Below, in pieces: positions 1-5,951 of a DNA stretch of 5,951 nucleotides. Each line of letters opens with the position of its first letter. Within the stretch, counting starts at the first letter, position 1. This stretch comes from Rhodanobacteraceae bacterium UBA703 (GTDB lineage Bacteria; Pseudomonadota; Gammaproteobacteria; Xanthomonadales; Rhodanobacteraceae), in assembly GCA_002297645.1 (NCBI GenBank), contig DBMH01000063.1, positions 1-5,951 of the forward strand, in the 5' to 3' direction. The translations under genes were made by a program, and so were the position numbers. The notes under the pieces were generated by a model. It ran no database searches, was not told the origin of the DNA, and was given only the letters and a program-made list of their open reading frames with translations.

Positions 1-329
1 GCGCGACGGCGCGCGGCAGGACGCTCGCGCTGCGACGGGCGCTGCGCTTCGCGCGCCTTGTGGGGATGCGCGCAGCCCTGGCGGCGTACGCTGGTGGCGA
101 GTTCGGCCGAAGCCGGCTCCAGTTCGCGCAGCAGACGCGCCAGATCGGCGTGGCGCGGCGACAGGGCGAGTTTCGCGGCGATCGCCTCGTCCGCCTCGCC
201 GGAAGCCGCCGCGACCAGATCGTCGGCGGTGATCTCGGCCGCGGACGCGCCCTGTGCCGTCATCCGACGGTACAGACGCGACAGGGACGCATCCGGAGAA
301 ATCTTCCCATTCAATGGCTTGCCGTTCAT
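1..329 (-). CDS. Hypothetical protein after the sigma gene, candidate anti-sigma factor (partial, C-terminus beyond the left edge)
   Basis: The ATG at 329-327 is preceded by a good Shine-Dalgarno (GAGAGGAG, 342-335) with a 5-nt spacer, and the frame stays open to base 1, giving 109 complete codons. The protein starts MNGKPLNGKISPDASLSRLY. Residues 29-80 are alanine-, leucine- and charge-rich and look helical (AAEITADDLVAAASGEADEA, then a stretch with SPRHADLARLLRELEP). Residues 82-109 are strongly basic, with a CAHPH cluster at 86-90. I recognise no named domain, and there is no HxxxCxxC zinc anti-sigma motif in the visible part. It starts 61 bp after the sigma gene on the same strand, the usual place for an anti-sigma factor. 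The basic run could precede a membrane helix outside the window, which would leave this N-terminal part in the cytoplasm. The reading frame is well supported; the function is inferred from position. A non-regulatory protein is also possible. Confidence 0.72.
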   Translation of the reverse strand, partial: MNGKPLNGKISPDASLSRLYRRMTAQGASAAEITADDLVAAASGEADEAIAAKLALSPRHADLARLLRELEPASAELATSVRRQGCAHPHKAREAQRPSQRERPAARRR

Positions 330-334
330 GTCCG

Positions 335-342
335 CTCCTCTC
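335..342 (-). promoter_or_regulatory. Ribosome binding site of the partial gene at 1-329
   Basis: On the minus strand this reads GAGAGGAG, five bases before the ATG at 329. It fixes the start of the partial gene and contrasts with the sigma gene upstream, which has no recognisable site. Confidence 0.75.
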
Positions 343-390
343 GGCCTCCTGCGGCCGCCGGCAGGATGGCCATCGGGACCACGCCGCCGA

Positions 391-948
391 TCAATCTTCG
401 AAATCACCGTGACCCAGTTCGCGCAGGCGGGCCTTGAGTTCCTCCAGCCCGCGCGAAACCAGCTTTCTCGCCGCTTCGGCCGAGGGAATCCCGGCCAGAT
501 CGGCGATTTCCTGCAGGGAAAATCCCTGCAGATGAAGGGCGATCGGCAGACGCCGCCGTTCCGGGATCTCGTTCAGGCAACGCTCGATGCCCTGCATGCG
601 CTCGGCATCGCCGGCACTGCGCTCGGGTCCGACGGGACCTTCGCCGAGATCGGCGGGGACGTCGTCGTCCTCCTCCGGCAGCGGCTCCGCCGCGCGGACT
701 TCGGCGCGCCTCAGCGCGTCGATGACCGTGCTCGCAACCACCCTCTGCACATAAGACGCATGAAAGGCGCCGGACCGGTCACGCTCGAGCGCCTTCCACA
801 GCCGGATGCGGATTTCCTGCTCGACGTCGGCCGGGTCGATGCCGTGCTTGTCCAGCCCGTAGGTCGAGAGCAGGCCCTTCACGCGCGCACCGTAGGCCCG
901 GAACAGATCTTCGAGGCGGGCGTGGACCGGATCGGTGCTGGAGGACAT
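391..948 (-). CDS. ECF-like sigma-70 family RNA polymerase sigma factor
   Basis: A 185-residue protein, normal length for a two-domain ECF-type sigma factor that directs RNA polymerase to a small regulon. Region 2 spans about residues 12-85: DVEQEIRIRLWKALE (41-55) matches the core-binding 2.2 helix, and YVQRVVASTVIDALRR (66-81) matches the 2.3-2.4 region that melts and reads the -10 element. An acidic linker (EEDDD, 92-96) joins this to region 4 at about 120-177, where CLNEIPERRRLPIALHLQGF leads into an HTH with FSLQEIADLAGIP (143-155) and a recognition helix around AEAARKLVSRG. No extra C-terminal domain is present. The ATG at 948 is the only plausible start: an in-frame TAG lies nine codons upstream (975-973) with no ATG, GTG or TTG between. 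No Shine-Dalgarno is visible before it. The gene lies between a secreted protease gene and a possible anti-sigma gene. The stimulus and target promoters cannot be read from the sequence. Confidence 0.93.
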   Translation of the reverse strand: MSSSTDPVHARLEDLFRAYGARVKGLLSTYGLDKHGIDPADVEQEIRIRLWKALERDRSGAFHASYVQRVVASTVIDALRRAEVRAAEPLPEEDDDVPADLGEGPVGPERSAGDAERMQGIERCLNEIPERRRLPIALHLQGFSLQEIADLAGIPSAEAARKLVSRGLEELKARLRELGHGDFED

Positions 949-1054
949 GGACTGGCGCGTGCAAAAGGCCGGCTATGCTCCCCGAGCGCGCGCCGAGACG
1001 CAACCGCCGGACCGCTTCTGCGGGGACGACGACGTGGCACGCGACTGCCTCATC

Positions 1055-1087
1055 GGCGACGCGCGGCCCGGCCGGCCGCGCGTCGCC
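1055..1087 (-). terminator. Strong GC hairpin after the protease gene, possible terminator or mRNA-stabilising structure
   Basis: The arms GGCGACGCGCGGCC (1055-1068) and GGCCGCGCGTCGCC (1074-1087) are exact reverse complements, forming a 14-bp perfect stem with a 5-base loop. The stem begins 9 bases after the TAG stop of the protease. No U-run follows on either strand, so it is not a textbook intrinsic terminator. It may act with Rho, stabilise the 3' end of the long protease mRNA, or reduce read-through into the sigma gene. It is the only structure I see in the 148-bp gap between the two genes; the rest of the gap (949-1054) should hold the sigma promoter, but no convincing -35/-10 pair is visible. 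Confidence 0.6.
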
Positions 1088-1096
1088 TCGTCACGA

Positions 1097-4000
1097 CTAC
1101 GGGCCGTCGAAGCCGTTCTCGAAGATCCGGTCGCCGCCACTGCCGATCCGCAGCGTGACCGGCACCGCGAGCGGATAGGACGGATTTCGCCCCGGCGTCA
1201 GGCACATCGACCCCTGGTGGCTTCCGTCGGGCAGGCCGCCGCTGCGGAACGTCGCCAGCAGCGGCACCGCCGCGTCGGCGGCGATGGTGCCGCCGGCAGA
1301 CGAGACGGTGAGCCAATCCACCGCTGTCGCGTTCGCGCCGCATGGATCGCTGGCCAGCGTCTCCACGTCGAGCAACAGGTGGATCCAGCCGAAGTTCGCT
1401 TCCTCGTACGTGATCGGTTCCGGCTGCTCGCAGCTCGTCGAGGCCCAGTAGGCCGGCTGTGTCTCGCCGGCCTGGTTGCCGCCGGGATAGAACGAGGCAC
1501 CGATGCCGATGCCGTCCGGCGCGTCGATCTCGGCGACGATGACGCTGTCGCCGGCGACCGTCAGCGGCGGATCGAACGTCACGCTCATCGGCTGCATCAT
1601 CGTGTCGGGGATATCGAGCGACTTCTCGCCCAGCAGGTGCAGGTTGGCGAACGTGAACTCGCTGCCGTCGAGACGATGCACGCGGATCCGGAGCGGCTGC
1701 GTGCCCGACAGCGACGAGGCCGAATTGACCACGAAGTTGACACGCGTGATCGACACGTCGCTTCCGGCCTCGTTGCGCTCGGACAGGTCGAACTTGCGCA
1801 TCCAGCTGTTCTGGCCGGTGAACGCGGCGCGGCAGCCGAACGTGACGTCCTGCTCGGGCTCCTGGCTCGACGTCTGGATCCACGGCACGAGCGTCTTCAC
1901 GGTCGGATCTCCGCCGGCGCGCAAGGTCCAGTCCGCACCGACGGCACCGGTGTTCAGAAGGGAAAACGGCTGCTGCACGTTCTGTCCCGGATCCGCCTGC
2001 GCGGCCAGTGCCGCGGGATCGGTCACGACGCAGGCCAGCAACGGGCGCAGCCCGAAGTCGGCGGTCGATTGCGCTCCCGCGGCGACCGTGAACTCGCCCC
2101 CCGCTCCGACGTGGCCGATCGCGGCGACGTCGAGCGTGAACGGACCGAGCGCGGAATCGACCCAGTAGCGGTACGTGCCGTCGGCGGCGCTCGTCGTCGC
2201 GTGCGTCGTGCCGTTGCGGTCGGAGATCGTGATGGCCGCACCGCCGAGCGCGCGCGGGTCCGATTCGCAACGCCCGAGACCGCGTACGGTGCCGGCGAGC
2301 CAGCCCCAGGACGCCGGCGGCGTCACCATCATCGCCGCCGTGACGTCGCCGAACGACCACGGATAGGGCGTGTCCTCGGCGGTATGGATCGGCAGGACGT
2401 AGGGACCGGGCTGCGGCACCGAACGCGCGTCGAAGCGCGCGTTCAACGTGCGCGTCTCGCCGACGGCGAGCGTGCCGGCCTCCGGCTCGAGACCGAAGAT
2501 CGGACTCGAATTGACCGTATTGAACAGGTGCACCTGGTCGATGACGACCCAGCCCCACGGCGGGGTCGCCGTGTAGTGGAAGCGCACGCGCACGTCGCCG
2601 TGGCCGGCGAAGGCGCTGATGTCGATCTCGATCAGGGCCCCCGGTCCCGCACCGTTGTTGTCGCGGGTGTCACTGCGCACGGTCGTCCAGGTCGCACCGT
2701 CGTCGGCGGACACGTCGACGTCGAGTCGCGGATGGCTGTCGGCACCGTCGAACAGGGCGAGGAAGAAGCCGATCGAGGCGGTCTGGCTCGTGCGGAGATC
2801 GAGCGGAGGCGAGACCAGCGACGTATCCGAATCGGCACCACCGCCCCAGCACGGGTACAGGTCGACGACGGCCGCACGGCCGTCGCCGCCGGCGTAGTTC
2901 TGAAGGCGCCCGAAGTCGATCGTCGTCCAGCCGCAGCCGCCGTTGCCGTTCTCGACCGTCCAGCCCGCAGGAGGAAAGCCGTTCGTCTCGAAATGCTCCT
3001 CGATCGACGCCTGCTCGAAACCGAAGCGCAGCGGCGAAGTGCCGGTGTTGCCGACGCTGACCGGGATCGTTCGCACCGTGCCGAGTTCGACGCTGGCCGA
3101 CGGTTCCCGCGGATACACGCGCAGGCGACCGGCCGGCAGGGCGAGATCGGCCAGCGCATTCGCACCCGTTCCGACGGTCGGCGAAGCGCTCGCCTCGCCG
3201 TAGCCGGGCGGCTGGCGACCACGGGTGGCGACGACGACCGGATGGCCCGCCGGCGCGTGCAGGAAATAGATGCCCGCGCCGAGGTTCGGGTCCGCGCTGG
3301 TCGCCGTCGTCGTCGCGCCACCACCGTCGACGCGCACCTCGGCACGGTCCAGGCCGACGCCCGTGTTCGCATCGCGCACATGCCCGTAGACCAGACCGCC
3401 GCTCGCCGGCGCGCTGCAGGCACCGACCACGGCGACGTCGTCGATCGCCCAGCCGGTGGCGAACAGGCCGTTGCCGGGCGTCGAGCCGTCGCTGGCATGG
3501 AAGCGGATGCGCGTAGCCGCGGACACCGCACCGGCGAGGCTGACGGCCTCGCGCGTCCACGGTTGATCCCAGCTGACGCCCTTCGGCACGCCGAGTGCCT
3601 GCCACGTCGCGCCACCGTCGACGCTGGCCTCGACGCGAACGGACGCCCAGCCTTCCTTGAAGTAGAAGCTCTGGTACGTCAGCACCGGATCCGCCAGCCC
3701 GACGAGATTCAACGGTGGCGTCACCAGGTAATCGACGCTGGCGTCGTTCTCCCAGCCTTCGCCGGCACCGAGCTGGTCGTTCGACGCGGCGAAGCGACCG
3801 TGCGGCGTCACCGGGAAGTAGGAGCTGGCCAGCTCGGCCTGCGTGCCGAACAGCCAGCCCAGCCCGTTGCTCGACCGCGTCCAGCCGGCGGGCGGAACGG
3901 AGCCGTTGTCCTCGAAGCCCTCGCTGAGGCGCGTCGAGGCGTAGGCGTAACCGGGCGCCGTGCAGGCGACGAGGTCGGCCTGCAACGCGAAGTCCTGCAT

Positions 4001-5951
4001 GCCGCCGCTGCTCGACACGACGTCGCGCCCTTGCGTCCGGTAGCCCGGAACGCCGGCGCCGACGTCGAAACGGTAGGTCGTGCCTTCGGCGAGGCGGATC
4101 GAGTAGCTGCCCGTCGCGGGATCGGTCCAGACCGGTTCGCCGGGGTAGCCGCTGACGACGATCCTCGCGTGCAGCGGCCACCCGGTCGTCGCGTCGGTGA
4201 CGCGGCCGTTGATCTTGTAGGCCGCCGCGGCCGCGAGCTGCACGTCGTGGACCGTCGTCGCGTCGGCTCGCACCACGACGCCGGATTCGGCCGACGGCAG
4301 GTAGCCGTACGCCGTGACGCGCACGGTGTAGGTACCGTTCGCGACGACCGGCAGGCGACGCACGTAACCGCCGTCGGTCTCGGTCACGCCCTGGTAGATG
4401 CGCACGTTCTCGTCGACGAAGATCTCGACCTTCGCGCCGACGACCGGCTGGCCGGCCGCATTCGTCACACGGCCACGCGCGATCCCGTGCGGACCGCAGG
4501 CATGGGCGGCAGCGGCGACCGCGGCCGGCGCGTCGATCTCGCCCCAGCCGGTCGCGTAGTTGGGCACGTTGCCGGGGCCCGGCGGAGGGCTGCCACCGGA
4601 GTCGTAGGCGATCGGCCGCGCCGTCTGCATGAGGATCGTGCCCAGCGTCGCGTAGTCGCCGCGCAGGCATTCCCCGGCCTCGAGCATGAGTGCGACGAGA
4701 CCGCTGATGTGCGGCGCGGACATCGAGGTGCCGGTCATCGGCGCGTAGGTCCCTGCCCCGTCGACCGCCGACACGACGTCGACGCCCGGCGCGACCACCT
4801 GCGGCTTCAGCGTCGGCCAGCCGCGCGGATCCGGATAGCGCGGCAGTCCCTGGCTGGCCTCGGCGCTTGGCCCCCACAACGAATGCGCCGCATAGTGGCC
4901 ATCGTGGTTGCCGCTCGAACCGACCGCGAACGCCGCGCCGAGCGAGGCGGGGCTGAGCACGGTCGAAAGACCGGCCGGCTCGGGAAAGCCGCACATCGAC
5001 GCGTTGCCCGCCGCGAAGACCGGGAAGAGGCCGGCGGCGATCCAGTTCTCGCCGATCTCGCGATAGAAGTCGTTGGCGGTGCCGTCGCAGGTCCCGCTGC
5101 CCCACGAGTTGTTGACCACCTGCGGACGACGGTCCGGATCGGCCGCGGTGCCATCGGTCCGCGTCGGCGCGAGCATGTATTCGCCGCAGGCCGGGAGCGC
5201 CATGTGGGAGCCGTCCTCGACGATGCCGAGGCAGGCCATCCATTTCGCGCCGGGCGCCATGCCGACGCGCTTGCGCGACGCCGGGTCCGAGGCCCCGTTG
5301 TCGCCGACGATCGTCCCCAGCACGTGAATGCCGTGGCCGTCGAGGCTCTCCGGGACGTTGCCGTGGCCGAGCGGAGCGAACCAGTTGTAGTCGTGATCGA
5401 AGCCGGCCGTTCCGAGATTGCCGCGATACTGGCGCCTCACCGCCTCGTGCGTGGCGAACGCGCCGTCGTCGATGAGGCCGACGGTGACGCCGTCGCCGGT
5501 GGTTCCCTCGGCCCATACCCGGTCGGCGCCGACCCGAGCGATGTTGGGTGCGACGCCGTCGGCCCCCAGGACGGCCGCCTTGGCCGGCGTCGCGGGTCGG
5601 GGCTCGATCAGCGCGGTCCTGGGCAACTCGCGGATGCGCGCGACTTCGGAGAACGCGGCGCTCGCCTGCAGCGTCGCGAGATCGCCGCGCTCGACCACGA
5701 TCGCGTTCTTGATCCAGAACGGGCGATAGCGCGCACCGCGCGCATCCAGCATCGCGCGCACGCGGGACTGGCTGCGTGCCGCGGTCTCGCGCAGGCGCTC
5801 GTGGACGAAACGACCGCGCGGAATCCAGTCCATCGCATAGGCGGCGGAAAGATCCGCGCGCTCGTGGAACTCGATCGCGAAGTCGAGCCGCCCGCCGGAC
5901 GCCAGCGCCTGCTGCAAGCGCGGGGCGACGTCGGCGACAGCGGGGAGCGGC
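1097..5951 (-). CDS. Large secreted subtilisin-family (S8, bacillopeptidase F-like) serine protease with multidomain C-terminus (partial, N-terminus beyond the right edge)
   Basis: Residues are numbered from a TTG at 5917, but that is unlikely to be the start: the frame is open for 11 more codons to the window edge and 5917 falls inside the propeptide. The signal peptide must lie outside. Residues 1-107 resemble a bacillopeptidase F propeptide (AYAMDWIPRGRFVHERLRET, then ARGARYRPFWIKNAIVV). The catalytic domain (about 125-473) has Asp150 (GLIDDGA), His195 (DGHGIHVLGTI), oxyanion Asn305 (FAAGN) and Ser398 (GTSMSAPHISG). VVNNSWGSG (267-275) and the preceding MLAP segment fit the bacillopeptidase F group. 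Then come carboxypeptidase-regulatory-like domains (478-563, 567-647, 842-930, 1205-1290), jelly rolls (665-832, 973-1133), a sandwich-like module (1358-1519) and Ig/BACON-like segments. Sixteen cysteines, six in or next to the catalytic domain, suit an exported protein with disulfides. The tail is DRIFENGFDGP. It probably hydrolyses extracellular proteins, with the C-terminal modules binding substrate or surface. HGIH in place of the usual HGTH is the only odd active-site motif. Confidence 0.95.
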   Translation of the reverse strand, partial: PLPAVADVAPRLQQALASGGRLDFAIEFHERADLSAAYAMDWIPRGRFVHERLRETAARSQSRVRAMLDARGARYRPFWIKNAIVVERGDLATLQASAAFSEVARIRELPRTALIEPRPATPAKAAVLGADGVAPNIARVGADRVWAEGTTGDGVTVGLIDDGAFATHEAVRRQYRGNLGTAGFDHDYNWFAPLGHGNVPESLDGHGIHVLGTIVGDNGASDPASRKRVGMAPGAKWMACLGIVEDGSHMALPACGEYMLAPTRTDGTAADPDRRPQVVNNSWGSGTCDGTANDFYREIGENWIAAGLFPVFAAGNASMCGFPEPAGLSTVLSPASLGAAFAVGSSGNHDGHYAAHSLWGPSAEASQGLPRYPDPRGWPTLKPQVVAPGVDVVSAVDGAGTYAPMTGTSMSAPHISGLVALMLEAGECLRGDYATLGTILMQTARPIAYDSGGSPPPGPGNVPNYATGWGEIDAPAAVAAAAHACGPHGIARGRVTNAAGQPVVGAKVEIFVDENVRIYQGVTETDGGYVRRLPVVANGTYTVRVTAYGYLPSAESGVVVRADATTVHDVQLAAAAAYKINGRVTDATTGWPLHARIVVSGYPGEPVWTDPATGSYSIRLAEGTTYRFDVGAGVPGYRTQGRDVVSSSGGMQDFALQADLVACTAPGYAYASTRLSEGFEDNGSVPPAGWTRSSNGLGWLFGTQAELASSYFPVTPHGRFAASNDQLGAGEGWENDASVDYLVTPPLNLVGLADPVLTYQSFYFKEGWASVRVEASVDGGATWQALGVPKGVSWDQPWTREAVSLAGAVSAATRIRFHASDGSTPGNGLFATGWAIDDVAVVGACSAPASGGLVYGHVRDANTGVGLDRAEVRVDGGGATTTATSADPNLGAGIYFLHAPAGHPVVVATRGRQPPGYGEASASPTVGTGANALADLALPAGRLRVYPREPSASVELGTVRTIPVSVGNTGTSPLRFGFEQASIEEHFETNGFPPAGWTVENGNGGCGWTTIDFGRLQNYAGGDGRAAVVDLYPCWGGGADSDTSLVSPPLDLRTSQTASIGFFLALFDGADSHPRLDVDVSADDGATWTTVRSDTRDNNGAGPGALIEIDISAFAGHGDVRVRFHYTATPPWGWVVIDQVHLFNTVNSSPIFGLEPEAGTLAVGETRTLNARFDARSVPQPGPYVLPIHTAEDTPYPWSFGDVTAAMMVTPPASWGWLAGTVRGLGRCESDPRALGGAAITISDRNGTTHATTSAADGTYRYWVDSALGPFTLDVAAIGHVGAGGEFTVAAGAQSTADFGLRPLLACVVTDPAALAAQADPGQNVQQPFSLLNTGAVGADWTLRAGGDPTVKTLVPWIQTSSQEPEQDVTFGCRAAFTGQNSWMRKFDLSERNEAGSDVSITRVNFVVNSASSLSGTQPLRIRVHRLDGSEFTFANLHLLGEKSLDIPDTMMQPMSVTFDPPLTVAGDSVIVAEIDAPDGIGIGASFYPGGNQAGETQPAYWASTSCEQPEPITYEEANFGWIHLLLDVETLASDPCGANATAVDWLTVSSAGGTIAADAAVPLLATFRSGGLPDGSHQGSMCLTPGRNPSYPLAVPVTLRIGSGGDRIFENGFDGP
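1100..1132 (-). other. C-terminal tail DRIFENGFDGP of the protease
   Basis: The last 11 residues follow a Gly/Ser hinge (GSGG) directly after the final beta domain. From memory, tails with the pattern IFxxGF(E/D) end many otherwise unrelated secreted proteins in Lysobacterales. The tail has no hydrophobic helix and no basic end, so it is not a PEP-CTERM or GlyGly-CTERM signal. A role in sorting or secretion is inference. Confidence 0.55.
1361..1846 (-). other. Sandwich-like module inserted in the last Ig/BACON-like segment of the protease
   Basis: Residues 1358-1519 of the protease start with DVTFGCRAAFTGQNSWMRKF and end with ANFGWIHLLLDVE. Predicted strands alternate with short loops, and Cys1362 and Cys1496 could pair. 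I recall similar segments (FTGQNSW at the start, a GxxHxxxDV-like end) in other large secreted bacterial proteins, but know no family name. No catalytic motif is visible; a binding or structural role is likely. Confidence 0.5.
2519..3001 (-). other. Second jelly-roll (MAM/cleaved-adhesin-like) domain of the protease
   Basis: Residues 973-1133. It shares an ordered set of motifs with the domain at 3422-3925: HFETNGFPPAGWT at the start, SPPLDL, DVSADDGATW, RVRFHY and VVIDQVHLFN at the end. Such domains in secreted proteases and adhesins usually bind substrate or carbohydrate. Cys995 and Cys1023 are close enough to form an internal disulfide. Confidence 0.7.
3422..3925 (-). other. First jelly-roll (MAM/cleaved-adhesin-like) domain of the protease
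   Basis: Residues 665-832. Signature segments are GFEDNGSVPPAGWT, TPPLNL, EASVDGGATW, RIRFHASDG and GWAIDDVAVVG, the typical end strand of MAM/cleaved-adhesin-type jelly rolls. Cys652 and Cys834 lie just outside its two ends and could tie the domain together. It is joined on the N-side to a carboxypeptidase-regulatory-like domain and on the C-side to another. Confidence 0.72.

Noticed and set aside
975..1003. A possible sigma-70 promoter for the sigma gene: TTGCGT (1003-998), 17-base spacer, GAGCAT (980-975)
   Set aside because: Each hexamer matches the consensus at only three of six positions. The spacing alone is not enough to call a promoter, and an ECF-type promoter would look different.
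58..1158. A 366-codon open frame on the plus strand, antisense to the sigma gene and its neighbours
   Set aside because: Its translation is low-complexity and rich in Arg, Ala and Ser, with no domain. It lies opposite a clear sigma factor and crosses the intergenic hairpin. Such frames are expected in GC-rich DNA.
2421..2444. A 9-bp perfect inverted repeat (GAACGCGCG, 6-base loop, CGCGCGTTC) inside the protease gene
   Set aside because: About one repeat of this size is expected by chance in a GC-rich window of this length, and it lies in the middle of a coding region with no other signal.
2670..5516. A 948-codon open frame on the minus strand in another frame of the protease gene
   Set aside because: Although very long, its product is dominated by Arg, Gly and Ala and shows no domain, while the main frame has complete catalytic motifs and recognisable modules. 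It is a codon-bias shadow. The same applies to 1050-2558 (502 codons) and 2632-3615 (327 codons).
5915..5917. TTG at 5917 as the start codon of the protease
   Set aside because: The frame remains open to the edge of the window, there is no Shine-Dalgarno before it, and starting there would cut into the propeptide and leave no signal peptide. The gene is better treated as partial at its 5' end.

Overview
High-GC bacterial DNA with three genes in a row, all on the minus strand. Sequence style suggests a gammaproteobacterium of the Lysobacterales (Xanthomonadales) or a close relative: strong G/C third-position bias, a bacillopeptidase F-like S8 protease with many C-terminal adhesion-type modules, and a C-terminal tail of the 'IFxxGFD' type that I associate from memory with secreted proteins of that order. 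The taxonomic call is an inference.

Reading along the minus strand (right to left): (1) Positions 5951-1097 hold one very large secreted subtilisin-family protease. It is incomplete, because its reading frame stays open off the right edge, so its true start and signal peptide lie outside the window. A bacillopeptidase F-type propeptide is followed by a catalytic domain with an intact Asp/His/Ser triad and oxyanion Asn. About 1,130 residues of beta-rich modules then follow: four carboxypeptidase-regulatory-like domains, two related jelly-roll domains, a further sandwich-type module, and Ig/BACON-like segments that appear to be split by inserted modules. (2) Positions 1096-949 are a 148-bp gap with a perfect 14-bp GC hairpin 9 nt after the protease stop. 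(3) Positions 948-391 encode a 185-residue ECF-like sigma-70 factor. (4) After a 61-bp gap, positions 329-1 encode the first 109 residues of a small protein running off the left edge; by position and composition it is a candidate anti-sigma partner, but this is not proven.

The sigma gene and the gene after it probably form a regulatory pair. Whether the protease belongs to the same unit is unclear: the hairpin could end its transcript. No RNA genes, mobile elements, CRISPR arrays or tRNAs were seen. The strongest observations are the nested module architecture of the protease, its C-terminal tail, the perfect hairpin, and the sigma gene with its tightly constrained start and no visible Shine-Dalgarno.
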